Shown piece after piece: positions 26,027 through 35,742 of a DNA stretch of 64,000 nt. Positions within the stretch are counted from its first letter, which is position 1. The number at the start of each line of letters is the position of its first letter. Under the pieces are notes generated by a model. It ran no database searches. It saw only the letters and a list, made by a program, of their open reading frames with translations, and was not told the DNA's origin. Both the position numbers and the translations under genes were made by a program. Origin of the DNA: Anaeromyxobacter oryzae (GTDB lineage Bacteria; Myxococcota; Myxococcia; Myxococcales; Anaeromyxobacteraceae); the NCBI RefSeq assembly GCF_023169945.1, contig NZ_AP025591.1, forward strand, positions 186,001 to 250,000, in the 5' to 3' direction.

Positions 26027-27304
26027 ATGTCCGTCCCCGCCCAACGCCTCGAGGCGCCGCCCGACCGCGGGCTCCTCCGGTTCACGACCTGCGGCAGCGT
26101 CGACGACGGGAAGAGCACGCTCATCGGGCGGCTCCTCCTCGACACGAAGTCGATCCTGGCCGACACGCTCCACGCCATCGAGCGGACCTCGCGCCGCCGC
26201 GGCCTCGACGCGGTGGATCTCTCGCTCCTCACCGACGGCTTGCAGGCGGAGCGCGAGCAGGGGATCACCATCGACGTCGCGCACCGCTACTTCTCCACCG
26301 GGACGCGGAAGTACATCATCGCCGACGCGCCCGGGCACGAGCAGTACACGCGGAACATGGTGACGGCCGCGTCCACCGCGGACCTCGCGATCATCCTCGT
26401 CGACGCGCGCAGGGGCGTGCTCACCCAGACCCGCCGCCACTCGTACATCGCCCACCTGGTCGGCGTCCGCCACCTCGTCATCGCGGTGAACAAGATGGAC
26501 CTCGTCGGCTGGTCGGCCGAGGTCTTCGAGCGGATCCGCGCCGACTACCTCGCCTTCGCCGCCCGGCTCGGGATCGCCGACGTCCGGTTCATCCCGCTGT
26601 CCGCGCTCGAGGGCGACATGGTCGTGGAGCGCGGGAGCCGGCTCGACTGGTACGGCGGGCCGACGCTCCTCGAGATCCTCGAGGACGCCCCGGCGGCCCA
26701 CACCGAGGCCCGCGAGGCGTTCCGGTTCCCGGTCCAGTGGGTCTGCCGCCCGCACACGCGCGAGCACCACGACTTCCGCGGCGTGGCCGGCCGGGTGGAG
26801 TCCGGCGAGATCGCCGTGGGCGACGCGGTGCAGGTCCTGCCGTCGGGCCTCACCACGCGCGTGAAGGAGATCCGGATCGGCGACGTCTCCCTCCGGGAGG
26901 CCGGGAGCGAGCAGTCCGTCATGCTCGTCCTCGAGGACGACGTCGACGTCGGCCGGGGCGACATGCTGGTCCGCCCCGAGGAGGCGCCGGAGGCGACGAG
27001 GAGCGTCGACGCGGTGGTCTGCTGGCTGTCCGAGCGGCCGCTCTCGGCGGCGCGGAAGTACGTCGTCCGCCACACGACGCGGGAGACGAAGGCGCAGGTC
27101 TCCGGCATCGCCTGGAAGATCGACCTCGCCGCGCTGGAGCAGGTCGGCACCAGCGGGCTCGCGATGAACGACATCGGGCGGGTGACGCTCCGGCTCGCCG
27201 TGCCCATCGCCGCGGATCGCTACGCCGAGAGCCGCGAGACCGGCGCGTTCGTGGTCGTGGACGAGGCGACGAACGACACCGTCGGCGCGGGGATGATCCT
27301 GTGA
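26027..27304 (+). CDS. cysN: Sulfate adenylyltransferase subunit 1 (GTPase)
   Basis: 425 aa EF-Tu-like GTPase that drives APS synthesis by CysD. G-motifs: GSVDDGKST (near 22-30), DAPGHEQY, and NKMD; EREQGITIDVAHRYF switch region is intact. It stops after the barrel domains, with no fused APS kinase (CysC), and none is found elsewhere in the window. This agrees with the downstream APS-type reductase. Overlaps cysH by GTGA. Confidence 0.95.
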   Translation: MSVPAQRLEAPPDRGLLRFTTCGSVDDGKSTLIGRLLLDTKSILADTLHAIERTSRRRGLDAVDLSLLTDGLQAEREQGITIDVAHRYFSTGTRKYIIADAPGHEQYTRNMVTAASTADLAIILVDARRGVLTQTRRHSYIAHLVGVRHLVIAVNKMDLVGWSAEVFERIRADYLAFAARLGIADVRFIPLSALEGDMVVERGSRLDWYGGPTLLEILEDAPAAHTEAREAFRFPVQWVCRPHTREHHDFRGVAGRVESGEIAVGDAVQVLPSGLTTRVKEIRIGDVSLREAGSEQSVMLVLEDDVDVGRGDMLVRPEEAPEATRSVDAVVCWLSERPLSAARKYVVRHTTRETKAQVSGIAWKIDLAALEQVGTSGLAMNDIGRVTLRLAVPIAADRYAESRETGAFVVVDEATNDTVGAGMIL

Positions 27305-28020
27305 GCGTCGTCGGGAAGGACGCGCTCGCCGCCCTCGCGGCGGACCTCGAGGGGAAGGCGCCCGAGGAGATCCTCGCGGCCGTCGCGCCACGGTTCCCGG
27401 CGGGCCGGATCCAGCTCGCGAACAGCTTCGGCGAGGAGGACTGCGTCCTCGTGGACGTGATCGCGCGCGCGCGGCTGCCGGTCGGCATCTTCACGCTCGA
27501 CACCGGGTACCTGTTCGCCGAGACCTACGCGCTCTGGACGCGGCTCGAGGAGCGCTACGGGGTGTCGATCGAGGCCATCCGGCCGGACGCGCCGCTCGTC
27601 GTCCCGGGCCGCCCGCCGCCGTGGGAGGAGGACCCGGACGCCTGCTGCCACGTCCGGAAGGTGGTGCCGCTCCGGTCCCAGCTCGCGAGGCTCGACGCCT
27701 GGGTGACCGGCATCCGCCGGGATCAGACGCCGGATCGCGCGAGCGCCCGGGTCGTCGAGTGGGACGCCCGGTTCGGGCTGGTGAAGGTGAACCCCCTCGC
27801 CGCCTGGACCGCCGAGCGCGTCCGCGAGCACGTGCGCCGCTTCGAGGTGCCGACGAACCCGCTCCACGCGCAGGGGTACGCCAGCATCGGCTGCGCGCCG
27901 TGCACCTCCCCGGTCGGGCCCGGCGAGGACCCGCGCGCCGGCCGGTGGCGCGGGAAGGAGAAGAAGGAGTGCGGCCTGCACGTGGAGCGGACGCCGGGCG
28001 GGGAGCCGCGCCGGTCGTGA
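27301..28020 (+). CDS. cysH: APS reductase (assimilatory, [4Fe-4S] type)
   Basis: 239 aa. Reduces adenylyl sulfate to sulfite and AMP with thioredoxin. The four iron-sulfur cysteines are present, CC near residues 115-116 and CAPC at about 199-202, plus the catalytic cysteine in KKECGLH near 224. The cluster ligands distinguish APS reductases from PAPS-only CysH, so sulfate is handled as APS without a kinase step. Also seen: ANSFGEEDCVL and FTLDTGYLF nucleotide loops. Confidence 0.93.
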   Translation: MSVVGKDALAALAADLEGKAPEEILAAVAPRFPAGRIQLANSFGEEDCVLVDVIARARLPVGIFTLDTGYLFAETYALWTRLEERYGVSIEAIRPDAPLVVPGRPPPWEEDPDACCHVRKVVPLRSQLARLDAWVTGIRRDQTPDRASARVVEWDARFGLVKVNPLAAWTAERVREHVRRFEVPTNPLHAQGYASIGCAPCTSPVGPGEDPRAGRWRGKEKKECGLHVERTPGGEPRRS

Positions 28021-28856
28021 GCCGCGCCGCGCGCCGCTCCCCGGGCGTCCTGCCCGGCTTCGGGCTCTCGACCGGGTTCACCGTCCTGTACCTGTGCCTG
28101 GTGGTGCTGGTGCCGCTCTCCACGCTGGCGCTCCGCTCGAGCGCCCTCTCCTGGGCCGACGCGCTGCGCATCGTCGCGTCTCCGCGCGCGCTCGCGTCGT
28201 ACCGGCTCAGCTTCGGCGCATCGCTCGCCGCGGCCGCGGTGAACGTCCTCTTCGGCGTGCTCGTCGCCTGGGTGCTCGCGCGCTACCGGTTCCCGGGACG
28301 CTCGCTCGTCGACGCGATCGTCGATCTCCCGTTCGCCCTGCCGACCGCGGTGAGCGGCATCGCCCTGACGGCGGTCTACTCCCGGAACGGCTGGCTCGGA
28401 CGGTGGCTCGAGCCCCTCGGCATCCACGGCGCGTTCTCGCCGCTCGGCGTCACGATCGCGCTCACCTTCATCGGCCTCCCGTTCGTGATCCGGACGGTGC
28501 AGCCGGTGCTCGAGGATCTCGATCCGGAGGTGGAGGAGGCGGCGGCGGTGCTCGGCGCCGGGCGCTGGCAGACGTTCCGGCGGGTGCTGCTGCCCGCCAT
28601 CGTCCCCGCGGCGCTCACCGGGTTCGCCCTCTCCTTCGCCCGCGCGCTCGGCGAGTACGGATCGGTCGTCTTCATCTCCGGCAACATGCCGCTCCGGACG
28701 GAGATCGCGCCGCTCCTCATCATGACCCGGCTCGAGCAGTACGACTACGCGGGCGCGGCGGCCATCGCGATGGTGCTCCTCGCGGCCTCGTTCGTCCTCC
28801 TCCTCGCCATCAACCGCCTCCAGGCCTGGACCCGGACGCGCACGGGGCAGGCGTGA
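28017..28856 (+). CDS. cysT: Sulfate ABC transporter permease CysT
   Basis: 279 aa inner-membrane permease with about six helices; the coupling loop reads [21 protein letters not shown] (EAAxxLG motif). Forms the channel with CysW. Overlaps the end of cysH by GTGA and overlaps cysW the same way, so stoichiometry is probably set by coupled translation. Confidence 0.92.
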   Translation: MSRAARRSPGVLPGFGLSTGFTVLYLCLVVLVPLSTLALRSSALSWADALRIVASPRALASYRLSFGASLAAAAVNVLFGVLVAWVLARYRFPGRSLVDAIVDLPFALPTAVSGIALTAVYSRNGWLGRWLEPLGIHGAFSPLGVTIALTFIGLPFVIRTVQPVLEDLDPEVEEAAAVLGAGRWQTFRRVLLPAIVPAALTGFALSFARALGEYGSVVFISGNMPLRTEIAPLLIMTRLEQYDYAGAAAIAMVLLAASFVLLLAINRLQAWTRTRTGQA

Positions 28857-29824
28857 CCGGCGCACACGACGCGATCGCCTCGCCGCGCACCGCCGGGCTC
28901 GCGCCCGAGGTGGCGCCGCTTCCGGCGCGGACGCTGCCGGCCCGCGCCGCGTCGCCGCGCCCGCGCCCGCGGCGCCCGACCGACGATCCGCCCCTCGTGA
29001 AGGGGGCCCTCGTCGGCCTCGCCCTCGCCTTCCTCGCCGCCTTCGTCCTCGTCCCCGCCGCGGTGGTCGTCCACGAGGCGCTGAAGGACGGGCTCGCGCT
29101 CTGGTGGAAGGCGCTCGCCGACGCCGACGCGCTCGCCGCGATCCGGCTGACGGTCCTCGTCGCCGCCGTCTCCGTCCCGCTGAACGCGGTCTTCGGGCTC
29201 GCCGCGGCGTGGTCGATCACCCGCTTCCGTTACCGCGGCAAGAACCTCCTCGTCACCCTCATCGACCTCCCGTTCGGCGTCTCGCCCGTCATCTCCGGGA
29301 TGGTCACGGTCCTCCTCTTCGGCGCGCACGGCTGGTTCGGCCCCTGGCTCCAGGACCACGGAGTCAAGATCGTGTTCGCGGTGCCGGGGATCGTCCTCGC
29401 GACGGTGTTCGTGACGTTCCCGTTCGTCGCCCGCGAGCTCATCCCCTTCATGGAGGCGCAGGGCGTCGAGGAGGAGGAGGCGGCGCACGTGCTCGGCGCG
29501 AGCGGCTGGCAGATCCTCACGAAGGTCACGCTCCCGAACGTGAAGTGGAGCCTGCTCTACGGCGTCATCCTCTGCAACGCGCGGGCGATGGGCGAGTTCG
29601 GCGCGGTGTCGGTCGTCTCCGGCCACATCCGCGGAGTGACCAACACCATCCCGCTGCACGTCGAGATCCTCTACAACGAGTACGCCTTCCGCGCGTCGTT
29701 CGCGGTCGCGTCGCTCCTGTTCATCCTCGCGCTGGTGACGCTCGTGGCGAAGAAGACGCTCGAGTGGAAGCAGCACCTCGCGCGGCGCGACGCTGCGCGG
29801 CGCGCCAATCCCGGCGCCGCCTAG
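28853..29824 (+). CDS. cysW: Sulfate ABC transporter permease CysW
   Basis: 323 aa. Six-helix permease with coupling loop [19 protein letters not shown]. The GTG start overlapping cysT gives a Pro/Arg/Ala-rich cytoplasmic extension of about 45 residues before the first helix; relatives usually start nearer the helix, so an internal start cannot be excluded. Paired with CysT and CysA. Confidence 0.91.
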   Translation: MTGAHDAIASPRTAGLAPEVAPLPARTLPARAASPRPRPRRPTDDPPLVKGALVGLALAFLAAFVLVPAAVVVHEALKDGLALWWKALADADALAAIRLTVLVAAVSVPLNAVFGLAAAWSITRFRYRGKNLLVTLIDLPFGVSPVISGMVTVLLFGAHGWFGPWLQDHGVKIVFAVPGIVLATVFVTFPFVARELIPFMEAQGVEEEEAAHVLGASGWQILTKVTLPNVKWSLLYGVILCNARAMGEFGAVSVVSGHIRGVTNTIPLHVEILYNEYAFRASFAVASLLFILALVTLVAKKTLEWKQHLARRDAARRANPGAA

Positions 29825-29832
29825 GAGGTCCC

Positions 29833-30909
29833 ATGTCCATCTCGGTGCGCGGCCTGCGGAAGGCCTTCGACGATCACCCCGTCCTCCACGACGTCTCGCT
29901 CGAGATCCCCGACGGCGAGCTGGTCGCCCTCCTCGGGCCGTCCGGCTGCGGGAAGACCACGCTCCTCCGCATCATCGCCGGCCTCGAGCACCCCGACGCC
30001 GGAGAGGTGCACCACGGGGGCGAGGACGTCTCGGCCCGGAGCGCCCGCGAGCGCAACGTCGGCGTCGTCTTCCAGCACTACGCCCTCTTCCGGCACATGA
30101 CCGTCGCCGAGAACGTCGCGTTCGCCCTGAAGGTGCGGAAGCGCCCGCGGGCCGAGATCACGCCGAGGGTGGACGAGCTCCTCTCGCTCGTCCAGCTCGA
30201 CGGACTGCGGAGCCGGTACCCGCACCAGCTCTCGGGCGGCCAGCGGCAGCGCGTCGCCCTCGCCCGCGCCCTCGCCACCTCCCCGGAGATCCTGCTCCTC
30301 GACGAGCCCTTCGGCGCGCTCGACGCGCGGGTCCGCCAGGAGCTGCGCCGGTGGCTCCGGCGCCTCCACGACGAGCTGCACGTCACGAGCGTCTTCGTGA
30401 CCCACGACCAGGAGGAGGCGTTCGAGGTCTCGGACCGCATCGTCCTCATGAACGCCGGAAGGATCGAGCAGGTCGGCACCCCCGCGCAGGTGTTCGAGGA
30501 GCCGGCGAGCCCGTTCGTGATGCGGTTCCTCGGCGCGGTGAACGTGTTCCAGGGCCACGTCGAGGGCGACCGCGCCTTCGTGAACGAGCTCGAGTTCGCC
30601 GCGCCCGGCGCCGGCCAGCGCACGCGCGCCCACGTGTACGTCCGCCCCCACGAGCTCGACGTCCACCGCGCGCCCGTGCCGGGGAGCTTCGCCGCCCGCA
30701 TCGAGCGGCTCGTGCCGCTCGGGGCGGCCGTGCGCGTCGAGCTCGCCGCGCCGCGCTTCGGCGGAGCGGTGGAGGTCGAGCTCGACTTCAGGAAGAGCGA
30801 GGCGCTCGGACTCGCCCCGGGCGACGCGGTCCACGTCTCGCCCCGCCGGGTCCGGGTGTTCCCGGCGCACGAGCGAGAGCAGGACAGCCTGACCGCCAGC
30901 GGGCTGTGA
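29833..30909 (+). CDS. cysA: Sulfate ABC transporter ATPase
   Basis: 358 aa. Walker [10 protein letters not shown] near residue 36, Q-loop VFQHYALF, signature [15 protein letters not shown] near 133, Walker [13 protein letters not shown] near 153, H-loop FVTHDQEEA, then a C-terminal TOBE-like regulatory domain ([11 protein letters not shown]). AGGAGG precedes the ATG at 29833. Powers sulfate import with CysT, CysW and the binding protein encoded at 32716-33741. Last gene of the P3 transcript. Confidence 0.95.
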   Translation: MSISVRGLRKAFDDHPVLHDVSLEIPDGELVALLGPSGCGKTTLLRIIAGLEHPDAGEVHHGGEDVSARSARERNVGVVFQHYALFRHMTVAENVAFALKVRKRPRAEITPRVDELLSLVQLDGLRSRYPHQLSGGQRQRVALARALATSPEILLLDEPFGALDARVRQELRRWLRRLHDELHVTSVFVTHDQEEAFEVSDRIVLMNAGRIEQVGTPAQVFEEPASPFVMRFLGAVNVFQGHVEGDRAFVNELEFAAPGAGQRTRAHVYVRPHELDVHRAPVPGSFAARIERLVPLGAAVRVELAAPRFGGAVEVELDFRKSEALGLAPGDAVHVSPRRVRVFPAHEREQDSLTASGL

Positions 30910-30941
30910 GCCTCCTGGCGGGCCGGCGCGGGCGCGCGCCG

Positions 30942-30960
30942 CGTGACCATTCCGGTCACG
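30942..30960. other. Small inverted repeat after cysA
   Basis: CGTGACC and GGTCACG form a 7-bp stem around ATTCC, starting 33 bases past the cysA stop, followed by an 8-bp palindrome GAACGTTC at 30970-30977. It could end the cysA transcript or control the small gene at 31100. There is no U-run, and the 16-bp sulfur operator is absent from this 190-base gap. Confidence 0.4.
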
Positions 30961-31099
30961 TGTGATGCGGAACGTTCTGGCGATTCCGGCGTCGATCACG
31001 CAGAAGCGCAGCCGAACGCGATCCCGCCGCCGTCCGCGCCCGGGCACGCCGCCTGCACTCCGAATGCGTGTCCACCTCGCACCCCAGGAGATCCAAAAT

Positions 31100-31366
31100 A
31101 TGATCCGTCGCCTCGTCGTCGTCGCCGCCGTCGCCCTCTCCGCCAGCTCCGCACTCGCGCTCACGCCCAGCTCGACCGACGAGGCCCGCGCCGTCGCCCG
31201 TCCCGCGGTCGTCAGTGGCGCCGACGAAGCCTCGCCGGCGATCGTCAGCAGCACGGACGAGGCGCGGGCGATCGCCAAGGCGGCTCCCCTCGTCTCCGCG
31301 CCGCGCCTCGCCTCGGCCCCGTCGAGCACCGACGAGGCGCGCGGCATCGCGCCCATCGGCGGATAG
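31100..31366 (+). CDS. Exported 88-aa repeat protein without sulfur amino acids
   Basis: Signal peptide MIRRLVVVAAVALSASSALA, then a mature part of about 67 residues with three copies of SSTDEAR followed by A/G, V/I, A (near residues 24, 51 and 77) joined by Ala/Pro/Val-rich spacers. AGGAG lies nine bases before ATG 31100. There is no cysteine and no methionine after the initiator, no aromatic residue, and one lysine. It stands between cysA and the convergent porin in the sulfate cluster. Family and function are unknown; an envelope protein made during sulfur limitation is my inference. Confidence 0.68.
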   Translation: MIRRLVVVAAVALSASSALALTPSSTDEARAVARPAVVSGADEASPAIVSSTDEARAIAKAAPLVSAPRLASAPSSTDEARGIAPIGG

Positions 31367-31394
31367 GCCGGGCCGGCAGGGCCGGAGACGACGA

Positions 31395-31425
31395 GGCCCC
31401 GGCGTCCGCGCAGGACGCCGGGGCC
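31395..31425. terminator. Strong hairpin between convergent genes
   Basis: GGCCCCGGCGTCC pairs perfectly with GGACGCCGGGGCC around loop GCGCA, a 13-bp stem, 28 bases past the small exported protein and 24 bases before the end of the porin gene. It probably terminates both transcripts. Confidence 0.7.
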
Positions 31426-31449
31426 ACCTCGCTGCGGTCCCCTCCCCCT

Positions 31450-32682
31450 TTAGAAGATCACCTGCCCGAACACGATGGCCTTGTCGCCCGTCCGCACCGC
31501 CTTCTCCGAACGGTCCGCCTCGTAGTTGAAGATGAGGCGCGCGTTCAGCGGCACGGCGTCGACGTAGGCGCCGATCGTGTACCGCTCGTTCGTGTCGCCC
31601 GCCACGTTCCGGTTCCGGTCGTAGCGCTCGGCGCGGAAGATGGGCCCGAGGTTCCACGGGGTCTTTCCGTAGACGCCGGCGTACCAGCCGCGCGCGGTGA
31701 ACGCGCTCGCCGTCGAGCTCGTCGCGCTCGTGTAGGTGCGGACGTCGCGCTCCGACTGGATCCACTCGGCCGCGGCGAAGAAGATGGGCGTGTCCACCTC
31801 CACGTCGGCGCCGTACGTCTTGAACCAGAAGTACGTATCGTCGACGGGCGTCCCCACGCCGTCGAACTTGCCGTTGGCGCCGAGGCCGGCGACCTGCCGG
31901 CCGTAGCCGAACGAGCCGCCCGCGCGGACGCCGACCCGTCCGCCCTTGATCAGCACCCCCGCCCGTCCCCACGCGTTCTTCGTGTCGAGGTCGTCCGTCC
32001 GGTTCGGGCCGGCGCCGTTCACGAGCGAGCCGGCCAGCTCCGCCCCGATCGCGCCGGCGGTCCACTTCCCGAGCAGCCCGACCCCGAGGTCGCGGCTGTC
32101 CGGCGTCGCGTTGACGCTCGTCGTGGACGTGGAGCGCGCGAGCGCCTGGACGACGTAGGAGCTGTTCACCCAGAGCAGCTTGGTGTCGCTCTCGGGCTGC
32201 TCGTACCCGAACGGCGTCTTCCACTGGCCGAGGCGGAGCTCGAGCCCGCGGACCGGCTTCAGCGCGGCGTACGCGTCCTTGAGGGACGTGTCGGCGCCGT
32301 CGAAGAGGACGGCGTAGCCGACGTTCGGCGTCACGTCGCCGCGCGCCCCGATGCGGGCGCGCCGCAGCTGGAACGTCGAGCTGACCACGCCCGGCGCTGG
32401 CGGATCGGTCCTGGCGTACTGCACGTTCACGAAGCCCCAGAACGTCGGCGCGTACGGCGCGGCCGCGGTCGGCTTCGGCGGCGCGTCGGCCGCGGGCGGT
32501 GAGGGCGGCCGCGGCGGCTGCCCCTGCGGCGCCGAGGCGGGCGGCGCCGCGGGCTCGGCAGGCGCGACCGGCTCCGGGGAGGATGCGGGGGCGTCCGGCG
32601 CGGCCTTCGGGCCCTCCTGGGCGCCGGCGCGAGAGGACACGAGGAGCGCGACCGCGAGCGCGGCCTGGAAGATGCGGTTCAT
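31450..32682 (-). CDS. OprO/OprP-type anion porin, likely for sulfate
   Basis: 410 aa outer-membrane beta-barrel. Signal peptide MNRIFQAALAVALLVSSRAGAQ, a Pro/Ala-rich linker, then a barrel with FQLRRARIGARGDVTPNVGY, GLELRLGQWKTPFGYEQ and a C-terminal Phe (GQVIF), as in phosphate/pyrophosphate-selective porins. It follows sbp after 33 bases on the same strand, so it probably lets sulfate into the periplasm. It contains no cysteine and no methionine beyond the initiator. Confidence 0.86.
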   Translation of the reverse strand: MNRIFQAALAVALLVSSRAGAQEGPKAAPDAPASSPEPVAPAEPAAPPASAPQGQPPRPPSPPAADAPPKPTAAAPYAPTFWGFVNVQYARTDPPAPGVVSSTFQLRRARIGARGDVTPNVGYAVLFDGADTSLKDAYAALKPVRGLELRLGQWKTPFGYEQPESDTKLLWVNSSYVVQALARSTSTTSVNATPDSRDLGVGLLGKWTAGAIGAELAGSLVNGAGPNRTDDLDTKNAWGRAGVLIKGGRVGVRAGGSFGYGRQVAGLGANGKFDGVGTPVDDTYFWFKTYGADVEVDTPIFFAAAEWIQSERDVRTYTSATSSTASAFTARGWYAGVYGKTPWNLGPIFRAERYDRNRNVAGDTNERYTIGAYVDAVPLNARLIFNYEADRSEKAVRTGDKAIVFGQVIF

Positions 32683-32715
32683 GGTGTGGTCTCTCCGGTG
32701 AGGGGGCGGCCTGCG

Positions 32716-33741
32716 CTACGCGCCGGGGACGTAGATCTGATCGAACACGCCGCCGTCGGCGAAGTGCGTCGCCTGCGCCTTCTGCCACCCGCCGAACACG
32801 CCGTCGACGGTCACGAGGTCGATCTTCGGGAACTTCGCCGAGTACCTCGCCGCGACCTTCGGATCGCGCGGCCGGTAGTAGTTCTTCGCCGCGAGCTCCT
32901 GCCCCTCGGGCCCGTAGAGGAACTCGAGGTAGGCCTGCGCGACGGCGCGGGTGCCGTGCCGCTCCACGTTCCGGTCCACCACCGCGACCGGCGGCTCGGC
33001 GAGGATGCTCGTCCGCGGCACGACGATCTCGAATTGCCCCTTCCCGAGCTGCTCCACCGCCAGGAACGCCTCGTTCTCCCACGCGAGGAGGACGTCGCCG
33101 ATGCCGCGCTCGACGAAGGTCGTCGTCGAGCCGCGCGCGCCGGAGTCGAGGACGGGCACGTTGCGGTAGAGCGCCTTCACGAACTCCCTCGCGCTCGCCT
33201 CGCTGCCGCCGCTCTTCCGGAGCGCGTGCGCCCACGCCGCGAGGTAGTTCCAGCGCGCGCCGCCGGAGGTCTTCGGGTTCGGCGTGATGACCGACACGCC
33301 CGGCTTCACGAGGTCGTCCCAGTCGCGGAGGCCCTTGGGGTTGCCCTTCCGGACCAGGAACACGATGGTCGAGGTGTACGGCGAGGCGTTCTGCGGCAGC
33401 CGCTTCTGCCAGTCCGCCGGGAGGAGGCCCGCCCTCGCCACCGCGTCCACGTCGTACGCGAGCGCGAGCGTCACCACGTCCGCCTCGAGCCCGTCCACGA
33501 CCGCGCGCGCCTGCTTCCCGGAGCCGCCGTGCGACTGCTTCACCGTGACCTTCTGGCCGGTCCTCGCCAGCCACTGCTTCCCGAACGCGGCGTTCACCGC
33601 CTCGTACAGCTCGCGGGTGGGGTCGTACGAGACGTTGAGGAGCTGCACCTCCTTCGCGTCCGCCGCCCGCGCCGCGCGACCTCCGACGAGCGCGACCAGC
33701 GCCGCCGCGATCCCGACCCAGCTTCCGATCCGTGCCTTCAT
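32716..33741 (-). CDS. sbp: Periplasmic sulfate-binding protein
   Basis: 341 aa. Signal peptide ending [11 protein letters not shown]. The mature protein begins [22 protein letters not shown] and contains [33 protein letters not shown] and VLLAWENEA, hallmarks of Sbp/CysP. ATG at 33741 is placed six bases after GGAGG; the ATG at 33747 touches the GGAGG and is unlikely. No cysteine and no methionine occur after the initiator. Delivers sulfate to CysTWA; co-transcribed with the porin under P4. Confidence 0.93.
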   Translation of the reverse strand: MKARIGSWVGIAAALVALVGGRAARAADAKEVQLLNVSYDPTRELYEAVNAAFGKQWLARTGQKVTVKQSHGGSGKQARAVVDGLEADVVTLALAYDVDAVARAGLLPADWQKRLPQNASPYTSTIVFLVRKGNPKGLRDWDDLVKPGVSVITPNPKTSGGARWNYLAAWAHALRKSGGSEASAREFVKALYRNVPVLDSGARGSTTTFVERGIGDVLLAWENEAFLAVEQLGKGQFEIVVPRTSILAEPPVAVVDRNVERHGTRAVAQAYLEFLYGPEGQELAAKNYYRPRDPKVAARYSAKFPKIDLVTVDGVFGGWQKAQATHFADGGVFDQIYVPGA

Positions 33742-33777
33742 GTCCATCCTCCGCGTCATGCGCCCGTCGGGCGCGTC

Positions 33778-33827
33778 ATCCGTTATTACGGATGGACAAC
33801 CTAGATGACGGACGGACCTCCAGTCAA
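33778..33827 (-). promoter_or_regulatory. Promoter P4 and two operator copies, sbp-porin transcript
   Basis: On the minus strand: -35 TTGACT (33822-33827), 18-base spacer, -10 TAGGTT (33798-33803) inside operator copy GTCCGTCATCTAGGTT (33798-33813). A second copy, a near-perfect palindrome ATCCGTAATAACGGAT, lies at 33778-33793 just downstream, start to start 20 bases. This is the best-formed site of the set. Confidence 0.77.
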
Positions 33828-33878
33828 GCGGATGCCCGGCTACTCGCCGGCAGCCGCGGCGAGGCGGCGCCGAGGAGG

Positions 33879-35702
33879 CTACGTGGCGCACTCGCCGTCG
33901 CCGCTCTCGGGCCGGAACGCGGCGGCGTCGCCGAGATCCACGAGGTCCTCCGGCCGGAGCGCGTCCGGCGCGAGCTCCGCGAGATCCGCGAGCACGGCGC
34001 GCGCCCGGGCCGGATCGACCCGCGCGAAGAACGCCGGCGCGCTCTCGCCGACGGCGCGGTCCGCGGCGTACAACGCGACGAGCCGGTCGAGCGCCTCCGG
34101 GACACGCCGCGCGGGGATCTTCGCGGCGAGCCGGCCGAAGCGGGCGCCGTCCGGGCCGACCGCGCCGCCGAGCAGCACGAAGTACTGCGGGATCGCCCGC
34201 CCGTCGACCTTGCGCGCGCTGCCCTGGAACCCGATGGCGGCGACGTGGTGCTGGCCGCAACCGTTCGGGCAGCCGCTCACCTTGAGGTCGAGCTCCGGGA
34301 GCGCCAGCTCCGGGTGCGCGCGGACGTGCTCCTCGAGCAGTCGCCCGAGGCCGCGCGACTGCGTGACGGCGAGCTTGCAGCTCTCCGCGCCAGGGCAGCT
34401 CGTCACCCGCGCGGCGGTGCCCGCCCCCGCGCGCCCGAGGCCCGCGGCGGCGAGCCGCGCGTGGAGCGCCCCCACCTCCTCGCGCCGGACCCAGCGAAGC
34501 ACCACGTCCTGCTCCCGGGTGAAGCGGACCGTTCCGTCGCCGTACGCGCGCGAGAGGTCGGCGAGGACGGAGAGCTGCGCCGCCGTCACGTCGCCGAGCG
34601 GGAGCACGACCTCGACCACGACCCAGCCCGCCTGGCGCTGGGGCCGGACGTTGGTCCGCTCGAACGCGGCCCGCAGCGCGGCGGCCGGCGCGAGGTCCGG
34701 CTCGACAGCCGGCACGAGGCCGGGCCCACGCGGCGCCTGGGCCCGGACGCGCGCGGCGATCGCCTCCGGCCCGGGCGCGGCGGGCCGGGTGCCCTCCGGC
34801 GCGAGCTCCTCGGGCGGCGAGGCGACGTCGAAGGACAGGCGCGGCGCGCCGTCCGCGCGGACGCGGGAACGCTCGGCTTCGACCTCGGCGCGGAAGCCCT
34901 CGAACCCGAGCTTCCGGATGAGGAACTTCATCCGGTTGGCGTGGCGGTGGACGCGATCGCCGAGCCGGTGGAACACCCGGATGACCGCCTCGGACAGCTC
35001 GAGCACGTCCTCCGCGGGCAGGAAGTCGACGAGGAGCTGCGCCGCGACCGGCACGGTCGCGGTGCCGCCGCCGGCACGGACCAGGAACCCGCGGCGGCCG
35101 TCCGGCGCGGTGCGCGCGAAGAAGCCCAGGTCGTGGATGGCGCAGGCGGCGTGGTCGTCCGGGCAGCCCTCGAACGCGACCTTGAACTTCCGCGGGAGCG
35201 TGCTCGAGAGCGGGTGGCGGAGGAAGTGGCGCGTGAACGCCTCGGCGTACGGCGTCACGTCGAAGGCCTCGCGCGCGGAGACGCCGGCCAGCGGGCACGC
35301 CGTGACGTTCCGGACCGAGTTCCCGCAGGCCTCCCTCGTCGTGATGCCGGCGTCCACGAGCCGGCGCATCGCCGCCTCGGCGCCGCGCGCCGCGACGAAG
35401 TGGAGCTGCAGGTTCTGCCGGGTGGTGACGTGGCCGAAGCCACGCCCGTGCTCCACGGCGACCTCCGCCAGCGCCTCGAGCTGCGCCGCGGACAGGACGC
35501 CCTGCGGGATCTTCACCCGCTGCATGTGGACGTCCCCCGGCTGCCGCTGGCCGTAGGTGCCGAGGAGGAGCCGGTACTGCCGCCAGGCCTCGGCGGTCAC
35601 CTCTCCGCGCTCGAACCGCGCGAGCATCTCGAGGAAGTCGTCCAGGTCACGCGCGTCCGCGAACGGCGCGCGCTCCCGGGACGAGGGGGCGAGCGTGGGC
35701 AC
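33879..35702 (-). CDS. sir: Sulfite (nitrite/sulfite) reductase hemoprotein, copy 2
   Basis: 607 aa from GTG 35702, chosen because GGAGG lies five bases before it; GTG 35714 would add four residues without a ribosome site. Cluster ligands SCPGAESC and SGCPNGC are intact, as is [12 protein letters not shown]. It is clearly paralogous to the reductase at 17749-19584 and collinear along its length. It is transcribed alone, divergent from the usp gene's upstream side, under P5. Sulfite and nitrite roles cannot be separated by eye; presence of the sulfur operator favours sulfite. Confidence 0.9.
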   Translation of the reverse strand: MPTLAPSSRERAPFADARDLDDFLEMLARFERGEVTAEAWRQYRLLLGTYGQRQPGDVHMQRVKIPQGVLSAAQLEALAEVAVEHGRGFGHVTTRQNLQLHFVAARGAEAAMRRLVDAGITTREACGNSVRNVTACPLAGVSAREAFDVTPYAEAFTRHFLRHPLSSTLPRKFKVAFEGCPDDHAACAIHDLGFFARTAPDGRRGFLVRAGGGTATVPVAAQLLVDFLPAEDVLELSEAVIRVFHRLGDRVHRHANRMKFLIRKLGFEGFRAEVEAERSRVRADGAPRLSFDVASPPEELAPEGTRPAAPGPEAIAARVRAQAPRGPGLVPAVEPDLAPAAALRAAFERTNVRPQRQAGWVVVEVVLPLGDVTAAQLSVLADLSRAYGDGTVRFTREQDVVLRWVRREEVGALHARLAAAGLGRAGAGTAARVTSCPGAESCKLAVTQSRGLGRLLEEHVRAHPELALPELDLKVSGCPNGCGQHHVAAIGFQGSARKVDGRAIPQYFVLLGGAVGPDGARFGRLAAKIPARRVPEALDRLVALYAADRAVGESAPAFFARVDPARARAVLADLAELAPDALRPEDLVDLGDAAAFRPESGDGECAT

Positions 35703-35742
35703 CGGTTCCTCCACCGCGGCGCGCGGCCCCCTCGAGCCGGTC

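Noticed and set aside
32716-35298. 860-codon minus-strand frame joining sbp to the sir region
   Set aside because: The extension is a shadow of the second sir gene; P4 and the signal peptide place the sbp start at 33741.
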